Origin: Rotaria sordida
Lineage: Eukaryota; Rotifera; Eurotatoria; Philodinida; Philodinidae
Assembly (NCBI GenBank): GCA_905250125.1
Contig: CAJNOL010000128.1
Location: 124,001-188,000, forward strand
Direction of reading: 5' to 3'
Length of the DNA: 64,000 bases
The notes below the pieces were generated by a model. It ran no database searches, was not told the origin of the DNA, and saw only the letters and a list, made by a program, of their open reading frames with translations. Position numbers and translations under genes: made by a program. How positions within the stretch are numbered: the stretch's first letter is position 1; the number at the start of each line of letters is the position of its first letter. Of this stretch, positions 36,743 to 47,800 are shown one piece after another.

Positions 36743-37430
36743 TTGGTATATAGCGTGCCATACCCAAAAATTCTAGTCAAATGATTATAGCTATAAAAGG
36801 CAGGACTAATGACTCCTATCCTATTATGACATTTCATATCTCATTGCAGTCTACTTTGTGCATGAAGTTCAAATCAGAGATGCCGGAAATCATTTTTCGT
36901 TCAACCTAAGGATCATCCATAACCCAGTCGGTTGCTGCGTGTGTGGGTTCCAACCCAAGTCTTAATTCTTTTTCAGTTCATGAGTCATAGGATTCGATTG
37001 ATTAGCTTGAACTCTCCCATTGGATAACCCAATGGGCAATCCTAGTTATGGTGACTTTCATTTATCTATTATATATTGATACAAAAAAAGCTTGAGTTCA
37101 TCTATGTGAGGATTGTCTATAATAAGGAAGAGTGATCGTTTTATAGGCTATGATATAAAAATATACAGATTGTCCCAAAAGTTTCTTGGAAAAGTAAACA
37201 AATATCTCTTACACAACTGAAACGATTTCTATTTTTTTTTTATAAGATGATAACAAACTTTTTGCACTTGTATTTAGCATACCTCCCGATTTATGCTTAC
37301 GTCTATAAATATAAGGATAAGTATAATTTTATTCTCGTCCCGAGTTGCGGATCACATGCAATTATAAAGCCAAAATTGTTCATGACGTAGAACAAAGAAA
37401 AAATTAGAAGTAAACTGGATTCAATTCATT
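36743..37430. other. Non-genic stretch
   Basis: No gene seen. At 37166 the sequence TGTCCCAAAAGTTTCTTGG resembles a mariner-type terminus, but I found no matching partner. Confidence 0.35.
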
Positions 37431-37434
37431 GTTC

Positions 37435-38000
37435 TAGAGAATGTTACCTGTAATCCTCCATGGCAAAAAGTTTTTGCAAAATGAGCTGAGGGAAACCACA
37501 GGCAGCATTCACGAAAACAATAAATTACATTAAAAAATATATCATCTAACTCAACTTTTTGCACGGATTACGAATATAATGTTTGTCTTTGTTGGGAGGA
37601 AATATTTTCAACTCGAAATAACACATTCTGGGGTCGAAATTGATATTTCCGATTTTTAGCTACAAATCTTTAGTTTTCCACAACTAAACAAAATCTTTTG
37701 AAAAAGTCTATTCGCACATTTGTGTCTACTTTGGTACTGGTTCGTTTGGCATATTTTATTACATATCTTGTCAAAAAAAAACTAGATAGATTTACAAGCT
37801 AGAGTAAATAGATGAATGAATGATTCCTCATTTGCACAGAAAAAAATCGGCTATGCTACACTTCAATAAGGCTCAGATTACGTTTTTATGGTCAGTTTTT
37901 TGTAATAATTAAGAAAAAAAATACTTTTATTGTCATTAGAATGGATAAAAAGGTTGGTCGTTGTATCTTAAAATTAGGCAGTTTTCCTATTAAATTGGTT
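37435..38000. repeat. Dispersed decayed repeat, unit A
   Basis: Direct copy of sequence at 39170-39590 and 40035-40200. Shared blocks in order: TTCTAGAGAATG, ATCATCTAACTCAA(C/T)TTTTTG, GATTACG(A/G)A(T/C)ATAAT, TAGTTTT with CTAAA(C/T)(A/G)AA, a CTGGTTCG...GCATATT block, then GATTACGTTTTTATGGTCAG and ACTTTTATTGTCATTAGAA. Similarity about 65-75% by eye, with small gaps. Unit A lacks the PARP-like frame of unit B. Confidence 0.55.
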
Positions 38001-39022
38001 TATCTTAGTACTTCAAGATTTTGTTGCAAGTAGAAGACAAAAAGAAATTTGAAAAGTATATTTTCTCATACAGTTTTATGATTTCTCTCTAACCATATAT
38101 AAATCATCAAGAAAAAAAACATTTGCTGAAATTTTGCATTTCCGCCATCTTATATAAAGTCTTCAAATATATTTAGTAGATAGAAAACAGTTGAAAGTAT
38201 ATATCGAACAGATAAAATCATAAAAATGGAATATCTGAAAATTTTGAGTCGGAAAAAGAAGTGTGCACTCAAACAATATAATATACAGTATAAAATTACT
38301 GAAATGAGAACAAAAAATAGTATTAATCAAATATTTTTTTTGTTTTTGTCGAGACAAAGGTTATTAGGCCGATGCATAAATGTAAAAAAGACATTCTATA
38401 GTTAATTGAATGTCATGTCGCAGCTAATGATTGATTGTCATTCTATTTTGACTTCTATGAGACCTATTTTAACTCATACAATATTAAATAATTCAAATAA
38501 ATGAAATATTTATTTAGAATATAAAAGTTTACAACGTACAGATTCGTTTAAAAGCCTTGATGCACTTAATGCAATCCTATACACAATCAAAATTGATGGA
38601 AATTTAAATAATCCTGTTATATGTCGATTGGAAAATCATTATATAACTGCATTATGTTCGCAAAACTTGTTCAACAACAATCATTTATTGCTATTTCTGA
38701 TAATACAAAAAAAAATAAGGCAGCTAATTTATAAGAAAATTTACTTAAAACGATTTCTCGTTCATTTATGCACGCAAAAAAATTCAAAATACTGAGATCA
38801 TCCTATTATATAGGAAAATCATTCCGTTTTTAGAAACATGGATTAATAATTATAGTTTTTTTTTCTCAGGATAATTCATTCATGTCACTACTATAACTTG
38901 TAAAACCTATCTAGGTTCTTTATTTTGGACATAATATGAAATCCAATAAAATTTATTATTCAAACCAGCATCAATGGAGTCACAAATATACGAATAGATT
39001 TTTTTTAAAGGATTTTGTTTGC
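38001..39022. other. Non-genic stretch between repeat units
   Basis: Mostly featureless. At 38540-38665 the plus strand stays open with the block SLDALNAILYTIKIDG and NNPVICRLENHYITAL; it looks protein-like but I recognise no family and there is no start. Confidence 0.35.
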
Positions 39023-40702
39023 TTAGAGAAAACCAAAAACATATATACTAATAGATAAAAAAATGACAGTTTTGATCTGCCAAATGTGCCATTGAGTACT
39101 GGAAAGCTTTTCCCTTGACACAAAATAAATGCCATGACCGTAATCAACACCAAAGATTAAGTTAGACAACGTATTTTCTAGTATCAGTAATATGCCTTGA
39201 AAAAGTTGCCTATGATCCCCTGCAATACATTTTTTATTAAAATTTTTCCTGTACGAATCACAAAGTTTTAAAAAAATTAATTGTATCACAAAACATGTCA
39301 TCTAACTCAATTTTTGGTACTGATTACGGACATAATACTTTTTTTGTCCGAACAAACTGTGTCCATTACTCAACAGCGTAATTAACAGGTGAAAAACATC
39401 ATTTTGCGATTTCTTGATATAAGTGTTTAGTTTTTTCTAAATGAACAAAAATCTATTCATACATTTATAACTTATTTGATTCTGGTTCGAATGACATATT
39501 CTTTTTGATTTTATAGATTGTGAAAAAAGTAGAAGCTATAGTAAGGTGTAAAAAATGCAAAATTTGAGCAAAAGTCTTTTTTTCCGTATTTTTATACGTA
39601 GTTAGATAGAGCTCAACGAACTAAGTAAGAATATGTATCCCATTTACTTTTTTTTTGAGAGTTTTCTGGTAAAAAAAAACGAGTTTTTTCGACAGTCTCA
39701 AATAGTTCATTTTTTCTAAAAGTACATTTTTCATATTAATAAACTGATATGTGTAGATTCAGCATGAAAAGCTAAGTTTATGCAGCTAATTTAAAATTAG
39801 CTGCACAGACTTAGCTTTTCATGCTGAATCTACACATATCAGTTTATTAGCATGAAAAACGTACTTTTAGAAAAAATGAGCTATTCGAGACTGTCGAAAA
39901 AACTCGTTTTTTTTTACCTGAAAACTCTCAAAAAAAATAATAAAATATATATTCTTACTCAACTCGTCGACTTCTATCTAACTATGTATAAAAATACGGG
40001 GAAAAAAAGTTTTGCTCGAATTTTGCATCTTAGGAATCATCTTTTGAGTGTAGAAAAACAAGTCGATCAAGCTATAAACCAGTGAGACGAAGATTACATC
40101 CTTGTAGTCAGTTTTTCGTATTGATAAAAGAAAATACTTTTATGATTGTTAGAACAGAATAAAAACAAAATCAGTCGTTGTTTTGTATCGAATAACAGTT
40201 TAAGCATTTTGCTTTTGTAGAATTTTTCATTAAATATTTAGAACAAGCTACACATGCTGTTAAATTACTCGAATAAGTACCATGTTTCCATTCAGTTTTA
40301 ATTCTAGTCGATGGTATTATTCTGTCTGCTAAATGTATCAATCCAACGATTCGAATATACGTTAGTATATCTACAGAGAAAATGCTCGAAGAATTTTTAA
40401 TTAAACACAAAATGTTTAAGACGTCGACTTCCTTCATATCTCGAAACAAAATGTCAAAATATAATTAATCAATCTTATAATAATTTTTTTATTAAAATAC
40501 GACAAAAAACAAAGTAAAAAAATTTCACTTTTGCATGTCGTTCACAACAATATTGCATGTTTAGATTTTCCATAATACGTTCATTTGTCGAAAAGTAATT
40601 ATTTATCATATCGGATAAAATTATGATTGATGAAATACAATTAACATTCAAACATTTTATATTAGTTCTTCGATTTGCTTCTGAATTATCACTTGATGCC
40701 AT
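39023..40702 (-). pseudogene. Decayed gene, possibly PARP-domain ADP-ribosyltransferase, split by a palindrome (repeat unit B)
   Basis: Three minus-strand open pieces in order. 40702-40475 (or the GT near 40520) begins MASSDNSEANRRTNIKC and contains CCERH. 40449-40171 contains EWKHGTYSSNLTACVACSK and CLNCYS, two Cys pairs spaced like a zinc site. 39301-39023 contains LCDSYRKNFNKK, then GDHRQLFQGI and VDYGHGIYFVSREKLSS. The last resembles the PARP catalytic pattern, in which N-R-x-LFHGT is followed about 25-30 residues later by G-x-GIYF. The expected His of LFHGT is Gln and the Thr is Ile, so it would be inactive. The region between (39552-40031) is a palindromic insertion. The first two pieces may be a live small gene instead; the splice between them is not clear. 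Low to moderate confidence in family. Confidence 0.3.
39552..40031. mobile_element. 480-bp palindrome (foldback element) inserted in repeat unit B
   Basis: Centre near 39794 (GCAGCTAATTTAAAATTAGCTGC). The inner arms are nearly identical for about 75 bases (CTGATATGTGTAGATTCAGC, ATGAAAAGCTAAG and their complements); outer arms match through GTACATTTTTCAT, GAGTTTTTTCGACAGTCT, and AAAATTTGAGCAAAA against TTTTGCTCGAATTTT. Comparison with unit A shows the element interrupts it, so it is a later insertion. The plus-strand frame 39852-40085 runs through the arm and is not a gene. Confidence 0.85.
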
Positions 40703-40842
40703 ACATTATCAATTTAATATACTTGATTGAAATATTTGTCATATAGCTATTATTTTAAATAGTGATAATATATAGATTTAAACGAACGATTATATTGATG
40801 CCAAGAAAAATAATTATTTTTCTTTTCTTTTTTTTTTTTGTA

Positions 40843-41370
40843 TTATAATTCTGTATTTTCAGGAATATTAGATGTTCTTCGACGTATACGTTTGTTGATA
40901 AAGTGGCGAATATAATTCAATGGATTTGAATAAGATTCAGTTTTATTATTGTTATCATTATCATCATCATCATTCATTCGTCGTCCTGTTCGAAGACTTC
41001 GTTCTAATGATTTTAAATAAGCAGCTTTATCTCGACTATTTGGTTGTGATGAATTTTCTTTTGTTAAATCACTTGATTCAAGAGCTAAATCAAGACTTTT
41101 TATACTAAGGCGATCTTCATTTTCATTGGGTGATTCATTTGAATCCGTTTCTTGATATGCTCTATCCGCTTCTCCATGTAATTTACTAAATAATAAGAAT
41201 AGAAAAGAAAAGGAAATAAACACATCTTAGTATATATTTCATACTTACCGTAAAAATTTTGGTTGTAATGCACATACAAAAATAAATAGACAAATTCCAC
41301 AAATTGTTACTGCAGTTATAGTAACGAGTATCAGTGCAAAAAGATCCATGCGATCTCGTCCTTGATTGTA
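40843..41370 (-). CDS. Small single-pass membrane protein, unknown family
   Basis: Exons 41349-41249 (to a strong donor CG|GTAAGT) and 41185-40843; 147 residues. Residues about 3-27 form a clear membrane helix (LFALILVTITAV then CGICLFIFVCAL), followed by LQPKFLRKLHGEADRAYQE and an acidic, Ser/Asn/Asp-rich tail with two basic patches (SLERSLRTGRR and NKRIRRR). No signal peptide cleavage site, so either a signal-anchor protein or the inside half of a longer protein: the frame is open upstream to an AG at 41371-41372 (YNQGRDR before the ATG), so one or more 5' exons coding for an outside domain may exist beyond. I do not recognise the family. Confidence 0.6.
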
Positions 41371-42748
41371 CTATGAAGGAAGAGATGAATGTCAACCAAC
41401 CCTATTCCACACTGGTATCATCATTATTTTCAGACTGTTGCCATCGTCCATGTCTTATCAAATGTCACTCAAAGTGAAAGGATTACAGGAAGCAAAAAAA
41501 GAAAAAAAAGCAATTCAAGAGAATATCAATACATAATCTAGATAGATAGATATTACAATTAGAAATAGACGTCGAAAGGTTACAAACAAAAATAGATTGA
41601 AAAAAAGTCACAGCGGGTTAACATCAAAGTAAATCAGAAAAGACCGACTGTTACTAATAGCGAGTAGCAGTCATATTATTCTTTTTTTTTTCCTTGACAT
41701 ACAAAGAAATAATTTACTATTACTGCAAGATCGATTGATATATGTTCTTGCTGTTTTTATTCTCTTGATTAGGTTCCGTCACTCGTATTATTTGGTTTGA
41801 TCGATCGTTCGAATATTGATGTTTAAAATAAAGAAAAAAAATTTCCAGACGAAACGAGCACAATAAGTGCAAACACACTTGCGCTGTTTAACAATCAAGT
41901 CAAGAATGGCGAATGACAGAAGAAAAAAAAGACTCTAAAGCAAAACCGTCAATAGCGCTTGCTTGACAAAAAAAGAAAAGAAATCTATTAGTGTTAATGG
42001 ATGTTGACATAGAAAAAGTTTTTTTCTGTGTTCTGTATTCTCGTTCGCACTCATCTACAGCTACATATATATATATACAAAAGCACGCATGAGTATGTGC
42101 GTGTCTGATAAATATTCTTCCTGACACGATACAATCGTGTCGACATGCTGAGAAGACCAGTTGTTGATTAAATACATGACGGATATTATCGTACGATAAT
42201 TGATCAAGTAGTAAAAATTTTAATCGAAAGAAGAAGCACTTAATCAATAACTATATTGAACCTAATAGGAAATTCAACAATACGTATATTAATTCCGGAT
42301 TTAGTATCCATTAGGAATTATTAAACATATACTATCTATTGATTACATCAAAATTCCATGAAAAAGATAATATCTGTTATTCAACTGATAAATCATATTT
42401 ACTATTTCAACTATTTGCTACAAAAAACAGATCTATGTATATATATTCAGTTAGTTTTCATTTGAATAGAATACACATTTTTGTTTTACTTTCAATAAAC
42501 TCAATATATCATTGTAGTTCTTTCTAAAATATATTTAACAGTAGAATATATTAACAATACATATTGATTTTGAATATTCAGTATTGGATTTTTTCATTTT
42601 CTGAAATATGTAGTTTGATTGTCATGAATAATTGTTTCGTTTTAGTATTAAAAATCTTTTCATTTCCATCTTTATATCTCTTTATATTTATTTGACATGT
42701 GAATATATTTAAAAGATAGAAATAAAAAATAAATAAAAGACTTATTTA
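41371..42748. other. Non-genic stretch
   Basis: No supported gene. The minus-strand frame at 41900-42247 is Phe-rich and of low complexity. (TA)n at about 42065. Confidence 0.4.
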
Positions 42749-43654
42749 CATAGGACAGTCAAAAAGTTCTGAGAACTAGTATTATCACTTTAATAAGAAG
42801 TACATTATATTTATTTGTCTACAACAAAGATTAGAAGACATCGTGACAATGTTCGATAGAAAGTTCGATTTACTTTTAAATAATCTTTTTGTATTCATCG
42901 ATATGTGTCAAACTATATTACTCGGTTATTGCTTAGTTAAATTTATTGCATCTAAGTAGATATTTAATCTATATGTTAAAGTAGTTGAATAACAGAAGCT
43001 CAGACAAAACAAAGCTAGTTGGATGTGTCTGACAAACGATATCTTTCAATTCGTTCTTCTTTGAGAAATTTAATAACATCACTTTTTATATGTGGTTTGC
43101 AGTACTATGATGAATTTGATATCACCGATGTCTTATGATAATCTTTGTTGAAAAGTTTCTTAACTAAGGGTTTTTGAACATTGTTGTGATCATTAGATAG
43201 CATTAACAGACCGTATAGAATGTACCTGACGAATAAGTAATGCTCATATTATGATAGAAAAAATGACTAACATTGTTTCTTTACATGTTATCATCTTTTT
43301 ACGACAAGTAAAATGTTTTCTCTTTTTACAGGTTAGGATTTCTTTCTTGCCTCTGCCAAATACTACGATATCTAATCTGTCTTTCAACGTCCGTCATTAT
43401 ATGACATCATCGCAGCGTCCGTTTCATACAATCCGCCAACCTTTTGTACTAAATCGATGAGCATAACTAAGCAATAATCGAGCAATATAGTTTGACACAT
43501 ATCGATGAATACAAAAAGATTATTCAAAAGTAAATCGAATTTTCTATCGAACATTGTTATGATGTCTTCTAACCTTTGTTGTAGACAAATAAACACAATG
43601 TATTTTTTATTAAAATGACGTTACTGGTTCTCAGAACTTTTTGACTGTTCTTTG
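42749..43654 (-). mobile_element. Decayed mariner-like element with long terminal inverted repeats
   Basis: Flanked by TA on both sides. Ends read CATAGGACAGTCAAAAAG...AGTTCTGAGAACTAGTA and the complement CAAAGAACAGTC...GTTCTGAGAACCAGTA; the inverted arms extend about 190 bases each (42749-42945, 43453-43654), including TAGACAAATAAA-type and GTTCGATAGAAA(G/A)TTCGAT blocks. Between them the minus strand has a broken frame with KPHIKSDVIKFLKEERIE, like the mariner transposase segment before the last catalytic Asp (HxA...FLxxxxI). Stops surround it. Dead copy; arms far longer than the about 30 bases usual for mariner. Confidence 0.75.
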
Positions 43655-44330
43655 TATATAAATAGATTATGGCAATTTCTTTCTCTGAATGGAATATACA
43701 ATACATTATGAAAGAAATTCATTTACAATGGTGATGTGTTGATCTCAGGATCATCAGAATGAAATTTTGAGAATGAATGACTGAAATATTGTTTATGGAT
43801 GTTCTTATAAGCAATATCATGTTGAATGACGATTAAACTATATTTGCATTTGAAATTGAGAATTAATATTTCCTATATTTTAAAACAAGCAAAATTCATC
43901 ATGGGAAAATCATTATGCGTTGAAAATACAAAATGTATCTATAAAACCTATTTTAGCATAAAATTTCTGTTAAGATAGATTTCTCAAATGCATTATGTGT
44001 ATTCTAGTGATATAAGAATATCGTCATTACGAATTTCGCTGTTGTAAAAATACTCTTTTCACTCATATATTATCATATTTCAAAGTCTTTCCAATAAATT
44101 AGCAAAATTACCAACACTTTGTAATATTTTAATAATATTAAATAACATGAATGATTTAATATACTACAAATATGAATAGTTTGCTTTCAATAAATTTTAT
44201 TTACAATCATGTATAATTGAACATGTTGAAATCTATCATTCAGATCTTTGAAAAAAACTTGTAAATTGATATTAATTAGTAAATATTTGTTTTCCCAGTC
44301 TTAAAAAATAATATTTGTTGGTTCTTTATG
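43655..44330. other. Non-genic stretch
   Basis: A/T-rich, no gene or repeat recognised. Confidence 0.4.
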
Positions 44331-44895
44331 TAATGTGTCGGAAATTCAAAATTTTCGCAATTTGTTTTTTCGATATAATATTTTTACTTAGCTCCATTGA
44401 GTGTATTGAGTTGCTTAGGAACAGCTAGTTTAGTAATTTTTCTTAAAGCAAACTTAGACAGAGAATTTGAAGGAAAGATCAAATTTTATATTATTGTAAA
44501 AAGAAAAGCGATTTTTAATAACAATTCTGTGAATACTTTTTCCTTCTTTATGTAGTCAAACGTTTTTAACACTGTTTTCTTATTGTTTAGACGAAATTCT
44601 TTAAAAACCTATTCTAAAAAAAATGAAGTTTTTTAAAAAGAACTTTGTCTATAGAATTAGAAAAACGTCTTGAAAATGTTCAATCACAAGAAATGGAGAA
44701 AAAAATATTCACAAACTTATTACCAAAAATCGCTTTTTCACAACAATATGAAATTTGACTCTTTCCTTTCTCAAACTGTCTTTTCAAAAAAAAACGCGAT
44801 AAACTATAGTTTTTCCTAGTCAACTCTATGTAACTGCCGAGAAATACAAGACATTGAAAAGAATGTGTAAAAGTTTTGAATTTTCGACATCATAC
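44331..44895. mobile_element. Foldback element, 565 bp
   Basis: Left blocks TGTCGGAAATTCAAAATTTT, GAAGGAAAGATCAAATTT, TATTATTGTAAAAAG, AAAGCGATTTTTAATAA and TTCTGTGAATACTTTTT pair with complements on the right (TGTCGAAAATTCAAAACTTT, GAAAGGAAAGAGTCAAATTT, TATTGTTGTGAAAAAG, AAAGCGATTTTTGGTAA, TTTGTGAATATTTTTT). The loop is near 44600. No open frame. Confidence 0.7.
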
Positions 44896-47800
44896 TTCAT
44901 TTTATATCCAATAAATTAATGAAGTATTACCTAAACTAATATTTTGAATCTGAGACAATTCATTAAATTGTAAATTACTGTATATTAGTAGATCTTTATA
45001 TATGGTATTTAATCTATCATTTTCATAGATAATATTCATACACTAATCATATATATTTCTTTAAAAGAATAAAAAATGTTTCAGTATGTCAGACTGTTCT
45101 TCTTGTCGCAACAATTTTAATATTTTTAATTGACGATAATAAGATTGACACATATTAATCATAAGCAACAAAAAAAAAACACAAAAGAAAAATTTTTATC
45201 GACAGAACAACAATTGATATTCATCTTAAAGATCATTATATACTTTTCAAAAAAATAAAATTGAATTCTATGATTGCAACAAAAAAATAATAATATCGAC
45301 AAAAGACAACAAATCATTCCATATGGTATAAATGAAATAATCCGTCGAATGTCGGCATAGTAAAGTGCATCGACATTCTGTCTTCAAAGAATAGCCTTCG
45401 GTATGGCTAATATTGCTCACTTACATGACTTATTTTTTTTCTTTCAATAATCGTACCGACAACTGATCAATGATGATTAGCTCCAGATGATATGATTGTT
45501 GATATGCTGCTACTTTGCTCTATCGATAGAGATTGATATACACATATATGTTTGACATGGTCAAAGCGATTGATATTTATCGTCTATTATCTTATTCACA
45601 CTAAATGGCTTGCATCATTTTCTTCTTCTTCGTCTTCTTCTTTTTCTCTCCTCTGTTAATCGAACTTTCTTAAAGAGAGATAGTTGGCATCATTCATAGA
45701 TATCTTGATCAATTCAAGTTAATCATAAACAAACCTCCTATCTATATGATGAGTTAAATGAGAATGGATAAAAAAAAAACGAAGTACAAATAGATTCATC
45801 ATTCTAAAAAAGAACCCATCCATTCGTCATATCAATTGATCGTATACATTTCAAGATTCTTTGCATATTTACTAATGGATTTCACACAGTTGGAATTCCA
45901 TTTTCATGTTATTATCGATTAAAGAAAAACAAGTATATCTTTCATTCATTCATTTATTTATTTATTTACATAGATGTAAACAACTAAGAACAAGTAAGAA
46001 TTATTAAATTCCGTTTTTTTTTGCTGTTTTTGATAATCTATCTTAAACAAGAATATGTATATAATAATCATTGAAAAATTTAATATGTTACTTTTATTTT
46101 ATTTATTATTAGACTAATAGTTATTATTTTAAAAATCTTCTTAAATTAAAGCTAATAATGATAATTAATATCTGAAGAGTAGAAAAAAAAAACTTAATAG
46201 ACTACTGATTTAGTTTATTATATTCATGTCTTTCAAGTTTTCTTTTTTGTTTTTTTTTTATTCATAACTTGTCATTATCATTTTATAGTTTTGTTTTTTG
46301 TAATAAAAAACCTATATATTAGTTATTTTTATGAGATATGCACTTATCATTTTGACTATATGATCGTTTTTTAGAATTACTTGAATTATAATAAGACAGT
46401 AGAATATGAGAATAAAGTAAAATAATGAGTGAGACGTTTGAAGCATCACACACACATATAAAAATTAGAATTAGACATCTTTTTTTTTTCTGTTTTTTTT
46501 TCTTTATGTCACTGATTTGTCTCTGTCTGTCTGTCATTCGATGATGACAACGTCGTAGAGTGCCAGAGCGGAACCTATTTAATGTCTCTAATTGCTGCTC
46601 GAGTAACAACTCTTTCATACTTCCTCTAAAATTGATTGTGTCTTGTGAGTTAAAAAAAGAAAAGAAGAAAAAGACAGAAAAATAGCATAGGCACACTGAT
46701 GATGATGATGAGAACGAGGATGAGTTCGAAGACAGTAATGTTAAAGAAGAATAAATAAGTGGAAGAAGATTACCCACTTTATACACCTGCCTATACGTGT
46801 ATACACGTACATCGATAATAGTTAAGTAAAAAACGACTTAGAAAAGTAATAAAATTAGATTTAATTAATCTCAATGTTTTTCTTATTCTCTATACTCTCA
46901 ACTTCATTATCCTAATGGCTTTTTCTTTTATTAAGTCAAATAACAAGTTTTTATTTGATCGATGATTATATATATAAACATAAGGACAAATGAATATACT
47001 ATAGTATCAATTATCATTAGTAAAACATTCTTTTTCTGTTTTTTTTTTTTTAGGGGGAGTATCTTTTTCAATGTATGTATATTACTTCGCATGAATGATA
47101 ATTTGAAATGATCATCATTATCATCATCCGACTCTCAATTAGTCGTTGTTACATAGAAAAGCGCAGTAGCCATTAAGCTTCTCCAACTTTCCGCTTGATG
47201 CTCGTTGAAAATAAACGTAGCATTCTCATCATTTTTCTCTTCTCTCTTGTACACCTGACAATTGTAATTCGACGCGCGTGAGTTTAGCAGTCAGAAAAGG
47301 AAAAGATGATGAGAGATGATGGTGACGGTGATTCCTTTCTGATGCTACTACTCACACATGACTGAATTTGACGGTAAAAGATGCAGCGGAAGAAATCAAG
47401 CTAAATGAGAAGAGAGATTTTTTTGACAGAGACATATATACACACACGTATATATATATTTATATAAAGAGAAGTAAGTTTTTATGATAAGAGACAGGTA
47501 TATTAATTGCTTATTAATCGATTGGTTCGTCAATATATTGAATAGATTAACCAATCATAGAAAGAACCGGTAGGTATCAAATAATGATTTCTTCCATCTT
47601 TCTTTTTCTTCTCTCTCGCTCTCTCTCTCTCTTGATATTCCTCGAGGCTATCTTATCTTTGTATACACATCTGATAATTTGTTAATCGTCTAAGTAAAAG
47701 CCAACGCGTTTGCACAAAGTGCCCATCGCTTAATATGATTAGTTGATATTCTATATATTCGTCATCTTCAGATTTTCTTACACATTTTTTTTCCTCAATC
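44896..47800. other. Upstream region of the homeobox gene
   Basis: No supported gene. Contains A/T-rich sequence to about 45600, then CT-, GAT- and CA-rich tracts (for example 45620-45660, 46690-46740, 47605-47636). The minus-strand frame at 46319-46786 is Ser/Phe/Lys low-complexity. The last several hundred bases before 47801 probably hold the promoter and 5' UTR. Confidence 0.45.

Noticed and set aside
37166..37190. TGTCCCAAAAGTTTCTTGG, like a mariner end
   Set aside because: No inverted partner or TA-flanked second end found nearby.
46319..46786. 155-residue minus-strand frame
   Set aside because: Ser-, Phe- and Lys-rich translation of simple-sequence tracts; no domain or splice support.
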